DNA from: Pseudomonas jessenii
GTDB lineage: Bacteria > Pseudomonadota > Gammaproteobacteria > Pseudomonadales > Pseudomonadaceae
DNA length: 64,000 bases
Assembly (NCBI RefSeq): GCF_002236115.1
Contig: NZ_NIWT01000006.1
Span: 1-64,000 of the forward strand
Direction of reading: 5' to 3'
Positions 19,801 through 27,059 of this stretch are shown in pieces. The notes beneath the pieces are model-generated. The model was not told the origin of the DNA. It searched no databases and saw only the letters and a program-made list of their open reading frames with translations. Position numbers and translations under genes: made by a program. Position 1 is the first letter of the stretch. Each line of letters begins with the position of its first letter.

Positions 19801-21422
19801 GCAGTCGGGACGTTCACGCTGCCGCTGGTCTGGCCCGCGTCGATGGTAATGACCGAGCCGTTGCTCAAGGTCACGGTCATCGGCGTACCAGCCGGGTTGC
19901 TCAGGGTCGCGGTGTAGGTGATCTGGCCGCCTTCGGTGATGTTGCCGGTGGCCGTCAAGGTCAGCCCTGTGTTGTCCACGGAATCGGTGATGGTGGTCAC
20001 GGCTGGTGTGGTGTTCGGCACCAGGTTTTCGAAGTTGCCGCCGGTGGTGCCGGTGATGGTGGTGCTGACGGTGCTGCCGTTGTTATAGATGTCGTTGGCC
20101 GCAGTCGGGACGTTCACGCTGCCGCTGGTCTGGCCCGCTTCGATGGTAATGACCGAGCCATTGCTCAAGGTCACGGTCATCGGCGTACCAGCCGGGTTGC
20201 TCAGGGTCGCGGTGTAGGTGATCTGGCCGCCTTCGATGATGTTGCCGGTGGCGGTGAGGGTCAGGCCGGTGTTGTCCACGGAATCGGTGATGGTGGTCAC
20301 GGCCGGCGTGGTGTTGGGCACCAGGTTTTCGAAGTTGCCGCCGGTGGTACTGGTGATGGTGGTGCTGACGGTGCTGCCGTTGTTAAAGACGTCATTGGCC
20401 GAGGTCGGCACGTTCACGGAGCCGCTGGTCTGGCCGGCGGCGATGGTGATGGTCGAGCCGTTGGACAGAGTGACGGTTACTGGCGTCTGTGCTGGATTGG
20501 TCAGGGTCGCGGTGTAGGTGATCTGGCCGCCTTCGGTGACGGTGTTACCGGCCGTCAGGGTGACCGTGGTGGTGTCGAGGGTATCGGTGACCTGGGTCAC
20601 GGCCGGGGTCGTCGGCGGCGTCACAGTGATGCCGCTGCCGCCGCTGGTGCCGGTGACAGTTACATCGATCTGGGTCGCGTCGTTATAGACAGTGTCGTTC
20701 GCAGCCAATGGCACGTTGACGGTGCCGGTGGTCGCGCCTGCGGGAATCACGATCACGGCGCCGTTGGACAGCGTGACAGTCAGGTCGGTCAGTGGTGCTT
20801 GGGTCAGGGTCGCGGTGTACACCAGCACGCCACCGGCCTCGGTGATGGTCGGCGTGGCACTGAGGCTGAGGGCTGACTCACTCGGGGTATTGGCGTTGGT
20901 ATTAGCGTTGGTATTAGCGTTGGTATTGGCGTTGGTGGCCTGGCCACCCGGGATTTCCAGAGTCGTTTGCCCGGCAGTGTTGATACCCGCAGTCGGGAAG
21001 CCGATGGTCGGATCGACGCGGCCAGCGGTGGCGTCGAGCATCACGGAGCTGTGACCACCACCGACGGCACCACCAGAACTTGCGGCAACCGGGCCGGCAG
21101 CGGTGGCTTCAAGGTCTTTTGTCGGGTCGGCACCGGCAGCAATGGCCTGTTGCAGCTCTTCTACCGAAGGCGCGGCTTGCGCGGTGGCAGCTGCCAGGTC
21201 AGTGCTGGAGTCTGGAGCGTCAGCGCTCCACTGAGTGTCACGACCCAGATCCAGGGTGCGGCCATCGGCCAGTTCCAGGGACACGGCGCCGGAAAGGCCA
21301 GTGTCTATCTGGTCGCCGGCAAACAGTTTGTCGCCTTCAACGAGAACGCGGCGGATGCCCTCGGGGGACACCACGAAAACCTGACCAACAATGCTTTTGA
21401 CGATGGCAACAACACTGCTCAT
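10845..21422 (-). CDS. lapA: LapA, giant type I-secreted biofilm adhesin
   Basis: The protein has 3525 residues. Residues 1-120 form the retention module that plugs LapE; the LapG site TAAG lies at 107-110 (nt 21093-21104), cut between the two alanines in characterised LapA. An Asn-Ala-Asn-Thr linker (about 163-179) follows, then one divergent and five near-identical ~100-residue repeats, then fourteen 106-residue repeats. The C-terminal part holds a Calx-beta-like segment, cadherin-like segments, a PA14-like segment (about nt 13000-13210), a von Willebrand A domain with MIDAS motif DSSGS (about nt 11960-12441), an (Asn-Gly)n linker, RTX nonapeptides (GGxGNDxL, about nt 11160-11545) and a type I secretion signal. 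It is an outer-membrane-tethered adhesin for stable surface attachment. It is shorter than some relatives (>5000 residues), chiefly through fewer repeats. Confidence 0.97.
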   Translation of the reverse strand: MSSVVAIVKSIVGQVFVVSPEGIRRVLVEGDKLFAGDQIDTGLSGAVSLELADGRTLDLGRDTQWSADAPDSSTDLAAATAQAAPSVEELQQAIAAGADPTKDLEATAAGPVAASSGGAVGGGHSSVMLDATAGRVDPTIGFPTAGINTAGQTTLEIPGGQATNANTNANTNANTNANTPSESALSLSATPTITEAGGVLVYTATLTQAPLTDLTVTLSNGAVIVIPAGATTGTVNVPLAANDTVYNDATQIDVTVTGTSGGSGITVTPPTTPAVTQVTDTLDTTTVTLTAGNTVTEGGQITYTATLTNPAQTPVTVTLSNGSTITIAAGQTSGSVNVPTSANDVFNNGSTVSTTITSTTGGNFENLVPNTTPAVTTITDSVDNTGLTLTATGNIIEGGQITYTATLSNPAGTPMTVTLSNGSVITIEAGQTSGSVNVPTAANDIYNNGSTVSTTITGTTGGNFENLVPNTTPAVTTITDSVDNTGLTLTATGNITEGGQITYTATLSNPAGTPMTVTLSNGSVITIDAGQTSGSVNVPTAANDVYVNGSTVSTTITGTTGGNFENLVPNTTPAVTTITDSVDSTGLTLTATGNITEGGQITYTATLSNPAGTPMIVTLSNGSVITIDAGQTSGSVNVPTAANDVYVNGSTVSTTITGTTGGNFESLVPNTTPAVTTITDSVDNTGLTLTATGNITEGGQITYTATLSNPAGTPMIVTLSNGSVITIDAGQTSGSVNVPTAANDVYNNGSTVSTTITSTTGGNFENLVPNTTPAVTTITDSIDTTTVTLTATPSVDENGTITYTATLTDAQGKPVTAQNGPVTVTLDSGKVITIAAGQSSGSLPVTVGNDLYKGPTTVTESIKNAVGGNLELVSPNTTPVTTTVNDVNDTTTVTLTATPSVDENGTITYTATLTDKNGAPVTAQNGPVTVTLDSGKVITIAEGQSSGTLPVTVGNDLYKGPTTVTESIKDAVGGNLESIDPIKTPVETTVTDVNDTTTVTLTATPSVDENGTITYTATLTDAQGKPVTAQNGPVTVTLDSGKVITIAEGQSSGTLPVTVGNDLYKGPTTVTESIKDTVGGNLELVSPNTTPVTITVNDVNDTTTVTLTATPSVAENGTITYTATLTDAQGKPVTAQNGPVTVTLDSGKVITIAEGQSSGTLPVTVGNDVYKGPTTITESIKDAVGGNLESIDPIKTPVSTTVTDVNDTTTVTLTATPSVDENGTITYTATLTDAQGKPVTAQNGPVTVTLDSGKVITIAEGQSSGTLPVTVGNDLYKGPTTVTESIKDAVGGNLELVSPNTTPVTITVNDVNDTSTVTLTATPSVAENGTITYTVTLTDAQGKPVTAQNGPVTVTLDSGKVITIAEGQSSGTLPVTVGNDVYKGPTTVTESIKSADGGNLELVSPNTTPVTTTVNDVNDTSTVTLTATPSVDENGTITYTATLTDAQGKPVTAQNGPVTVTLDSGKVITIAEGQSSGTLPVTVGNDVYKGPTTVTESIKDAVGGNLELVSPNTTPVTTTVNDVNDTTTVTLTATPSVDENGTITYTATLTDAQGKPVTAQNGPVTVTLDSGKVITIAEGQSSGSLPVTVGNDVYKGPTTVTESIKDAVGGNLELVSPNTTPVTITVNDVNDTTTVTLTATPSVDENGTITYTATLTDAQGKPVTAQNGPVTVTLDSGKVITIAEGQSSGSLPVIVGNDVYKGPTTVTESIKSADGGNLEAINPIKTPVETTVTDVNDTTTVTLTATPSVDENGTITYTATLTDAQGKPVTAQNGPVTVTLDSGKVITIAEGQSSGSLPVTVGNDVYKGPTTVTESIKDAVGGNLESIDPIKAPVSTTVTDVNDTTTVTLTATPSVDENGTITYTATLTDAQGKPVTAQNGPVTVTLDSGKVITIAEGQSSGTLPVTVGNDLYKGPTTVTESIKNAVGGNLESIDPIKTPVETTVTDVNDTTTVTLTATPSVDENGTITYTATLTDAQGKPVTAQNGPVTVTLDSGKVITIAEGQSSGSLPVIVGNDVYKGPTTVTESIKDAVGGNLELVSPNTTPVTITVNDVNDTTTVTLTATPSVDENGTITYTATLTDAQGKPVTAQNGPVTVTLDSGKVITIAEGQSSGSLPVIVGNDVYKGPTTVTESIKSADGGNLEAINPIKTPVETTVTDVNDTTTVTLTATPSVDENGTITYTATLTDAQGKPVTAQNGPVTVTLDSGKVITIAEGQSSGTLPVTVGNDVYIGAPTVSESIKTASGGNLEAIGTDKTPASTSVSDFQDTTTVSISGSTSVTEGQTASYTVSLTHPAQTEVTLNIVYSGTAADGSDFTGVYTVKIPAGVSSVPFDISTIDGKITEGTENFVVKIDSATGGNFESLAISASNGSVSTSIIDNDAPPVLDLDANNSSGATGVDYKVTFTENTAGPGVSIGDTDLSITDPDSTLLTGATIVLTNRQDGDALNLGNSVNGITINANSTNGTVTLTLSGSATLADYMQQIKNITFTNNSEDPSTVPRIITVTVTDGSNYSNTATTTVNVVAVNDAPVAAPVNVTGTEDTPLILGWSTFGVSDVDSPATSQGVKITQLPGEGKLQYLDGSTWKDVAADQTFSKADIDAGKLRFMPDANESGVDGYGGTNLGNNQTDYAQIKFQPTDGQALGNTGTIKIDITPVADTPTLSVADNSVRSTGLIKEVWTGLSGLGTSGNGADSTTLKNVIDAAGTPNSKGTVTNVQSDGSVTAGTASKTSGLIYLEAGKTYTFSGVGDDSLLVTIGGKNVAAITWGAGGNLNGSYTPTTSGYYTLDIYHHNQSGPGSYDVNLSVNGSTPIDLSSAGVPIYTSVSDLVNAGVTVSDLHGSNGEGYYDGYKLNTGAEGTSVKLSAITTALTDTDGSESLSLKISGMPVGSMLTDGAGHTFTVTATNGEANVTGWSLGSLTVTPPPYYNGQFNLTVTSTSTEALGGSASSTSQIPVTVYPAVYNAVTATAADDTITGTDGNDIIVADIGGLTVVPGTNYNIAFMVDSSGSMSSSSINSAKDQLTSVFNTLKQSLGSNSGTVNIFLVDFDTQVNKSVSVNLKDPNALTQLKATLDSMSSGGGTNYEDVFKTTANWFQSADAVANIGATNLTYFITDGKPTYYQSGESTNPTLYGSTTLDSLITTSNYQLGTAISLFPDSTHQIDITASGYVTVWTKSSNGNNGNGNGNGNGNGNGNGNGSSWSSKDFGYLHAQGDGTYEFSGRDGDGNSTDGDTTSNSTGSFTLLSNLSNVEAIGLNSGVSLNDLKPYDSNQSPQTNIDPKDLANSIIGHTEATMPGHDTVSGGDGNDLLFGDLVSFNGIAGEGYQAMQAFVAQQSGVDVSNVTTSNVHQYITEHYNAFDVSGAHDGNDTLLGGAGNDILFGLGGNDTLDGGKGNDILLGGTGNDTLMGGQGNDILIGGSGGDTFVWKAGDTGNDVIKDFKASEGDRIDLRDLLQGETGSTIDNFLKISTVDGVSSLQVSTTGQFNSGNAAAATPDVTIKLEGNNWSSANLHNLIAGSDPTIKIDHNNS
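11845..11895 (-). repeat. Short tandem repeat in lapA coding Asn-Gly
   Basis: Tandem 6-bp units (CCATTG/CCGTTG on the plus strand) encode an uninterrupted (Asn-Gly)n linker just after the vWA domain. Such hexamer runs can change length by slippage without breaking the frame. Confidence 0.85.
14626..19080 (-). repeat. LapA repeat array B: 14 tandem units of 318 bp
   Basis: Fourteen units of 106 codons run head to tail (14 x 318 bp fills the interval). Units share long identical stretches and alternate between a few end variants (LELVSPNTTP, LESIDPIKTP, LEAINPIKTP), indicating duplication and recombination of unit blocks. Two units begin SVAENG instead of SVDENG, and one has DKNGAPV instead of DAQGKPV. 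The last unit (YIGAPTVSESIK) is the most divergent. Confidence 0.93.
19081..20580 (-). repeat. LapA repeat array A: five tandem units of 300 bp
   Basis: Five units of 100 codons (motifs TEGGQITYTATLSNPAGTP and GGNFENLVPNTTPAVTTI) precede array B in the protein. The third and fourth read MIVTL or MTVTL at one position. A sixth, divergent unit lies immediately N-terminal to them (about 20581-20880). Confidence 0.9.
20888..20940 (-). repeat. Short tandem repeat in lapA coding Asn-Ala-Asn-Thr
   Basis: About four 12-bp units (GTTGGTATTAGC type on the plus strand) encode the NANT linker between the retention module and the repeats. It is in frame and slippage-prone. Confidence 0.85.
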
Positions 21423-21783
21423 TGAAGACTCTCCGGGGTGTCACGTTCAGTTGACTTCCATGGACCTGATGGCATTTGTCTGTGCCGACCAGTCTGGACG
21501 TACATTGCAAAATAGATGCACAAATTTGACGCATCAAATCGTCAATATATTGGCTATATTTTTTCGTTATTAACTTTATGCCAAACTATTGACCTTCCTC
21601 GAGCCATCCTAAACAATCGTCCCAGTAATGTCACATTGATATTTCGGCTGTGACTCGTCCTCGGTATGTGATCCAGTTCCGCTTTTTGAACTTTCCGACA
21701 TACGGTCATTCCGCTTGCCATCTTTCGACGCAGCGCGTTCTTTTGCTGTGATTCAAGACAAGAAGTTCTGGGAAATTCCTACA
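21423..21783. promoter_or_regulatory. Divergent lapA-lapE promoter region (361 bp)
   Basis: There is no gene here. The region separates divergent lapA and lapE and is AT-rich between 21500 and 21610. It has an inverted repeat TTGACG (21526-21531) with CGTCAA (21540-21545). Promoters of both lapA and lapEBC should lie here. The lapA start at 21422 is preceded on its strand by GGAG (from CTCCGG at 21430-21435). Confidence 0.6.
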
Positions 21784-23136
21784 ATGCGTTCGCCTTTGTT
21801 CATGGCAATACCTTTCGTCCTCGCCGCGTCTTTTGTGCAGGCGCAGTCCTTACCAGAAGCCATGCAACAAGCGCTGGATGTCCATCCGGAAGTTCAGGCG
21901 GGTGTCAACAGTCGGTTGGCTGCGGATTATCAGTTGAAGGCTGCAAAAGGTGGATATTTGCCACGGGTCGACCTGCTGGGCGGTTATGGTCGTGAAGGCA
22001 CCGATAGCGTGACGACGCGAACGGACGGCAGCAACAATCACTGGCAAACCCTGAATCGCAGTGAGTCAAATTTACGTCTGACCCAAATGGTTTTTGACGG
22101 TTTTGCGACGTCCAGCGAAGTGGGGCGTCAACAAGCCACTGTCAACTCCCGCGCCTACTCGCTGCTGAGTACTTCCGAGCGCACCGGGCTGACCGTGGCC
22201 CAGGTCTATCTCGACGTGCTGACTCGTCGCGAATTCGTACGTCTGGCCGAGGACAACCTCAAGAGCCACCAGCGCATTTACGACCAGATCCAACTGCGCA
22301 CCCAGCGTGGCGTCGGCAGTGGCGCCGACCTTGATCAGGCGGAGGCGCGGATGGCCCAGGCGCGCAACAACCTGATCACCGAGCAGACCAACCTGGCTGA
22401 CGCCGAAACCAACTACCTCTCCGCTGTTGGCCAGATGCCCGATCAACTGGAACGCCCGGCGAGTTTCATGGCGCTGATGCCGGCCAACCTGAATGAAGCC
22501 CGTGCGCAGATGCTGGAAAACAGCCCGATCCTGCGTTCGGCCGAATCCGATATCGCCGCTGCCGAGAAGCAGTACGACACGGCCAAGTCGACGTTCTACC
22601 CGCGCTTCGATGCTGAGTTGGGTCGCTCCGCGGACAACGACATTGATGGTCAGAACGGCCACAACAACGAATGGCAGGCCATGCTGCGCATGCGCTTCAA
22701 TCTGTATGCCGGCGGCAGCAACAAGGCCGATCTGGAATCCAAGTCCTACCTGTCGAACCAGGCGCTGGACATCCGCAACAACGCCCTGCGCCAATTGAAT
22801 GAAGAGCTGGGCCTGGCCTGGAACGCCCTGAACAACGCCAACGCGCAAGTGCCGATCGCCCAGCAATACGTCGACCACAGCACCGCCGTGCGTACCGCTT
22901 ACCAGCGTCAGTTCAGTCTCGGCGAGCGCACCCTGCTCGATTTGCTCGACAGTGAGAACGAACTGTTTTCCTCCTCCCGCCGTCTGGCGGAGATCAAGAA
23001 CATTCAGTTATTTACTCAGTACCGAATCAAGGCGACCATGGGCGAATTGCTCAAGAGCCAGGGAGTGGTCGCACCATTGGCATCCGTTGTGCAGAACGAC
23101 ATGAAGCCCAAGGTCCAATTGCCCGGTATGAATTAA
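21784..23136 (+). CDS. lapE: LapE, TolC-family outer-membrane channel for LapA
   Basis: The protein has about 450 residues from the ATG that begins a clean Sec signal peptide (MRSPLFMAIPFVLAASFVQA, cut before QSLPEA). An in-frame ATG at 21715 would bury the signal. Two TolC-type coiled-coil repeats are visible (for example GVGSGADLDQAEARMAQARNN and FSLGERTLLDLLDSENELF). It forms the outer-membrane duct of the LapEBC type I secretion system and holds the LapA retention module. It is the first gene of lapEBC, divergent from lapA. Confidence 0.94.
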   Translation: MRSPLFMAIPFVLAASFVQAQSLPEAMQQALDVHPEVQAGVNSRLAADYQLKAAKGGYLPRVDLLGGYGREGTDSVTTRTDGSNNHWQTLNRSESNLRLTQMVFDGFATSSEVGRQQATVNSRAYSLLSTSERTGLTVAQVYLDVLTRREFVRLAEDNLKSHQRIYDQIQLRTQRGVGSGADLDQAEARMAQARNNLITEQTNLADAETNYLSAVGQMPDQLERPASFMALMPANLNEARAQMLENSPILRSAESDIAAAEKQYDTAKSTFYPRFDAELGRSADNDIDGQNGHNNEWQAMLRMRFNLYAGGSNKADLESKSYLSNQALDIRNNALRQLNEELGLAWNALNNANAQVPIAQQYVDHSTAVRTAYQRQFSLGERTLLDLLDSENELFSSSRRLAEIKNIQLFTQYRIKATMGELLKSQGVVAPLASVVQNDMKPKVQLPGMN

Positions 23137-23178
23137 GCAGGACCTTCATTGTTCAATTGTTAGCCAAGAGTGCCGAGC

Positions 23179-25335
23179 GTGGAATCAGAAGTCAGTCGGG
23201 TTCAACTCATTCATGATCCGCGCGCGTTGCATGACGATCCGTTGCTGGATGGTCTGCTCGCTCTTTGCATGCTGCACCAGAAACCTGCCAGCGCGGCAAT
23301 GCTGACCACCGGCCTGCCGCTGCCCGAGCAACGCTTGAGTGTCGAGTTGCTGCCTCGTGCGGCCGCTCGCGCGGGGCTGCAAGGTCGGGTGCTGCAACGC
23401 AAGCTGGAAGATATTCCGGCGATCGCGATGCCAGCATTGTTGTTGCTCAGGGACGGTCGAAGTGCCGTCCTGCTCGGCTGGCAAGGCGAAGATCAGGTAC
23501 GGGTGCTGCTCAGCGAAAGCGACGGCGGTGAGTCCCTGGTCAGCCGTGACCTGCTGGCCGATGACTACACCGGCAAAGTCTTTTTCGCCCAGCCGCAGCA
23601 CAAGTTCGACGTCAATCACGGCACGCTGATTCCGCGTGCGCGCTCGTGGTTCCGCGACACTCTCAAGCGTTCGCGCTGGTTGTACGCCGATGCCATCGCC
23701 GCCAGTTTTCTGATCAACATCATTGCCATGGCCGCGCCGTTGTTCGTGATGAACGTCTACGACCGTGTCGTGCCAAACCAGGCCGAAGCGACGCTCTGGG
23801 TGCTGGCACTCGGCATCACGGGCGCCTACCTGTTCGACCTGATCCTGAAAAGCCTGCGTAGCCTGTGCCTGGACCTGGCCGGCAAGAAAACCGACCTGAT
23901 TATCTCGGCCACGCTGTTCGAGCGCATCGTTGGCATGGCCATGAAATACCGGCCGGCGCGGGTCGGCAGCTTTGCCCAGAACATCCATGAGTTCCAGAGC
24001 CTGCGGGACTTCCTCGCCTCGCTGACACTGACCAGCCTGATTGACCTGCCGTTCACGATTCTGATCTTTATCGTCATCGCGATCCTTGGCGGGCATCTGG
24101 TTTGGATACCGGTGCTGGCATTCCCGATCGCCCTGGCCATTGGCTATGCCTTGCAGAAACCCCTGGTGGCGACCATGGAACGGACCATGGCGCTGGGGGC
24201 CGAGCGTCAGTCGAGCCTGATCGAGACCCTGGCCGGCCTGGATGCGGTGAAGGTCAACAACGCCGAAAGCGAACGCCAGTATCAGTGGGAGCAGACCATC
24301 GGCACCCTCAGTCGCCTTGAGTTGCGGGTGAAAATGCTCTCCGGCCTGGCGATGAATATCACCTTGCTGATCCAGCAACTGGCCGGCGTGATCATGATCG
24401 TCTTCGGCGTGTACCAGATCATCGACGGTCACCTGAGCATGGGTGGCCTGATTGCCTGCTACATGCTCAGTGGTCGTGCGCTCAGCCCGCTGGCGTCACT
24501 GTCCGGGCTGCTGACTCGTTATCAGCAGGCGCGGGTGACCATGACCTCGGTCGACCAGATGATGGAGCTGCCCCAGGAGCGCAATTTCGAAGAGCGTCCG
24601 CTCAGCCGCAAGGTGCTGCAGGGTGGCATTGAGTGCCGCCAGCTCAACTTCACCTACCCGCAACAGCAGAATCTGGCGCTGAAGAACATCAACCTGTCGA
24701 TCAGTCCCGGCGAGAAGGTCGGCATCATTGGCCGAAGCGGCTCGGGCAAGAGCTCGCTGGCGAAGTTGCTGGTGGGGCTGTATCAGCCGGATGACGGCGC
24801 GTTGTTGGTCGATGGTGTGGATATCCGCCAGATCGACGTCAGCGAGCTGCGCTACAACATCGGCTACGTGCCCCAGGACATTCAGTTGCTCGCCGGCACC
24901 TTGCGCGACAACCTGGTTTCCGGTGCGCGGTATGTCGAGGACGAACTGGTGCTGCAAGCCGCAGAACTGGCCGGCGTCCACGAGTATGCGCGCCTGCATC
25001 CGCAGGGTTATGAGCTGCAAGTCGGCGAGCGCGGGCAGAACCTCTCCGGCGGTCAACGGCAAAACGTCGCCCTGGCCCGTGCATTACTGCTCAACCCGCC
25101 GATCCTGCTGCTCGACGAGCCGACCAGCGCCATGGACAACACCGGCGAAGAGCGCCTCAAGCAGCGCCTGGCAGCGGTGATCGAAAACAAGACCATGGTG
25201 CTGGTAACGCACCGGGCATCGCTGTTGTCGCTGGTGGATCGCCTGATCGTGGTCGACCGCGGGCAGATACTCGCCGACGGCCCGAAAGCCGCAGTGATGG
25301 AAGCGTTGAAGAAGGGGCAGATCAGTGTTGCTTAA
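23179..25335 (+). CDS. lapB: LapB, type I secretion ABC transporter for LapA
   Basis: The protein has about 718 residues. The N-terminal ~150 residues form a C39-like domain without a convincing catalytic cysteine, as in RTX-adhesin exporters. Membrane helices follow (for example ASFLINIIAMAAPLFVMNVY), then the nucleotide-binding domain with Walker A GRSGSGKSS, signature LSGGQRQ and Walker B ILLLDEPTSAMD. I take GTG 23179 as start (AAGAG 8 nt upstream) over GTG 23170, which lacks a spaced site. It overlaps lapC by 11 bp. It energises LapA export across both membranes. Confidence 0.95.
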   Translation: MESEVSRVQLIHDPRALHDDPLLDGLLALCMLHQKPASAAMLTTGLPLPEQRLSVELLPRAAARAGLQGRVLQRKLEDIPAIAMPALLLLRDGRSAVLLGWQGEDQVRVLLSESDGGESLVSRDLLADDYTGKVFFAQPQHKFDVNHGTLIPRARSWFRDTLKRSRWLYADAIAASFLINIIAMAAPLFVMNVYDRVVPNQAEATLWVLALGITGAYLFDLILKSLRSLCLDLAGKKTDLIISATLFERIVGMAMKYRPARVGSFAQNIHEFQSLRDFLASLTLTSLIDLPFTILIFIVIAILGGHLVWIPVLAFPIALAIGYALQKPLVATMERTMALGAERQSSLIETLAGLDAVKVNNAESERQYQWEQTIGTLSRLELRVKMLSGLAMNITLLIQQLAGVIMIVFGVYQIIDGHLSMGGLIACYMLSGRALSPLASLSGLLTRYQQARVTMTSVDQMMELPQERNFEERPLSRKVLQGGIECRQLNFTYPQQQNLALKNINLSISPGEKVGIIGRSGSGKSSLAKLLVGLYQPDDGALLVDGVDIRQIDVSELRYNIGYVPQDIQLLAGTLRDNLVSGARYVEDELVLQAAELAGVHEYARLHPQGYELQVGERGQNLSGGQRQNVALARALLLNPPILLLDEPTSAMDNTGEERLKQRLAAVIENKTMVLVTHRASLLSLVDRLIVVDRGQILADGPKAAVMEALKKGQISVA

Positions 25336-26689
25336 GTCGGGTAAGGGTTCGATCCTTCGCTACTTCAAAGGCTCTGCTTCACTTCAGGGGCAGCCGCTGC
25401 CGGAGGTCAACAAGGCGCTGATCGAGGATGCGCCCCGCGTGGTGCGGCTGACGATCTGGGCGATCATCGCGTTCTTTGTGTTCCTGATGCTCTGGGCCAA
25501 CTTCGCGGTGATCGACGAGGTGACCAAGGGCGACGGCAAGGCGATTCCATCGTCGAAGATCCAGAAGATCCAGAACCTTGAAGGCGGTATCGTTGCCGAG
25601 CTGTTCGTCAAGGAAGGTCAGATTGTCGAAGCCGGCGCACCGCTGATTCGCCTGGACGACACGCGATTTGCTTCGAACGTCGGTGAAACCGAGGCCGATC
25701 GGTTGTCGATGCTGCTGCGGGTCGAGCGCCTGAGCGCCGAGGTCGAAGATCGCCCGCTGAACTTCCCCGAGGATGTGCTCAAGGCCGTGCCGGGTCAGGC
25801 CAAGAGTGAAGAATCGCTCTATATCAGTCGCCGCCAACAGTTGCACGATGAGATTGGTGGCTTGCAGGAGCAGCTGATCCAGCGCCAGCAAGAGCTGCGC
25901 GAATTCACCTCCAAACAGGCGCAGTATCGCCAGCAATTGGGCTTCCAGCGTCAGGAAATCAGCATGTCCGAGCCGTTGGTGGCCCAAGGCGCGGTATCAC
26001 CGGTGGAAGTCCTGCGCCTCAGGCGTGCCGAAGCGGAGACCCGTGGTCAGCTCGACGCCACCACGCTGGCAATTCCACGAGCCGAATCGGCAATCAAGGA
26101 AGTGCAGCGCAAGGTCGATGAAACCCGTGGCAAGTTCCGTAGCGAAGCCCTGACCCAACTCAATGAAGCACGCACCGACCTGAACAAGGCCCAGGCCACC
26201 GGCAAGGCCCTGGAAGACCGGGTCAGCCGGACGCTGGTCACTTCGCCAGTGCGTGGCATCGTCAACAAGTTGCTGGTCAATACCATCGGCGGGGTTATCC
26301 AGCCGGGCAGCGACCTGGTGGAAATCGTGCCGCTGGACGACACCTTGCTGGTCGAGGCGAAGATCCGCCCGCAGGACATCGCGTTCCTGCACCCGGGCCA
26401 GGAAGCGACGGTGAAATTTACCGCCTATGACTACACCATCTACGGCGGGATGAAGGCCAAGCTGGAGCAGATCGGTGCCGACACCATCACCGATGAAGAC
26501 AAGAAGACCACCTACTACATCATCAAGCTGCGCACCGACCGCAGCCACTTGGGCACCGACGAAAAACCATTGCTGATCATTCCGGGGATGGTGGCTTCCG
26601 TGGACATCATCACCGGCAAGAAGACCGTGCTGAGCTACCTGCTCAAGCCGATCATCCGCGCTCGTGCCGAGGCGCTGCACGAGCGGTAA
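25325..26689 (+). CDS. lapC: LapC, HlyD-family membrane-fusion protein for LapA export
   Basis: The 454-residue adaptor has one N-terminal membrane helix (LTIWAIIAFFVFLMLWANFAV), a lipoyl/barrel-sandwich half (GGIVAELFVKEGQIVEAG), a long coiled coil (about residues 150-290) and the second lipoyl half and beta-barrel (VRGIVNKLLVNTIGGVIQPG). The GTG start overlaps the end of lapB and has AGGGG upstream. It links LapB to LapE in the periplasm. It ends the lapEBC operon; a REPIN follows. Confidence 0.95.
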   Translation: MLLKSGKGSILRYFKGSASLQGQPLPEVNKALIEDAPRVVRLTIWAIIAFFVFLMLWANFAVIDEVTKGDGKAIPSSKIQKIQNLEGGIVAELFVKEGQIVEAGAPLIRLDDTRFASNVGETEADRLSMLLRVERLSAEVEDRPLNFPEDVLKAVPGQAKSEESLYISRRQQLHDEIGGLQEQLIQRQQELREFTSKQAQYRQQLGFQRQEISMSEPLVAQGAVSPVEVLRLRRAEAETRGQLDATTLAIPRAESAIKEVQRKVDETRGKFRSEALTQLNEARTDLNKAQATGKALEDRVSRTLVTSPVRGIVNKLLVNTIGGVIQPGSDLVEIVPLDDTLLVEAKIRPQDIAFLHPGQEATVKFTAYDYTIYGGMKAKLEQIGADTITDEDKKTTYYIIKLRTDRSHLGTDEKPLLIIPGMVASVDIITGKKTVLSYLLKPIIRARAEALHER

Positions 26690-26712
26690 TCCACCTTTGA
26701 GGCCACTGGCCC

Positions 26713-26807
26713 CATCGCGAGCAAGCTCGCTCCCACAATGGATCTGTATTGAAACGCAATTTTTGTGTTTCCACTGACCCCTGTGGGAGCGAGCTTGCTT
26801 GCGATAG
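26713..26807. repeat. REPIN (two inverted REP sequences)
   Basis: Two REP palindromes in inverted orientation (CATCGCGAGCAAGCTCGCTC at 26713 onward, and the complementary arm at 26782-26807) are separated by about 44 bp. This is the common Pseudomonas REP class mobilised by RAYT proteins. It lies after lapC and may also end its transcript. Confidence 0.9.
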
Positions 26808-27059
26808 CGTCCGCCAAAACACCACAATCCTGTCAGAAAGTGACAAATAACGTCACACCACGATTCCTCCACTCCCTTAGCAATCGCCATATCGTTATTC
26901 GTTAACGGTATTTAAATTTCAATTCTTATATCTATAAAGTCAATCTCCTGCGTACCTGTCGACCAATCGGCGCGCCGCACGACACGAACCAACACGGGAC
27001 CTCCGTGAGTTTCTGATCGACGCGCGCGCCTTTGTGCGTGCCGTGCGTGGGAGTGATTT
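26808..27059. promoter_or_regulatory. Upstream region of the TauD-like gene
   Basis: No gene is visible. An AT-rich block (about 26885-26945) containing the palindrome CGTTAACG is the likely promoter region of the dioxygenase/ABC operon. GGGAG lies 8 nt before its ATG. Confidence 0.45.

Noticed and set aside
14626..20580. Regular repeats suggesting a CRISPR array
   Set aside because: The units are 300-318 bp, fully coding and in frame, without short palindromic repeats and unique spacers.
13053..20876. Very long plus-strand ORFs (1280 and 1158 codons) across lapA
   Set aside because: They lie antisense to the lapA repeats, have repetitive low-complexity Gly/Arg/His-rich products with no family motifs, and are kept open by the repeat's GC-rich codon pattern.
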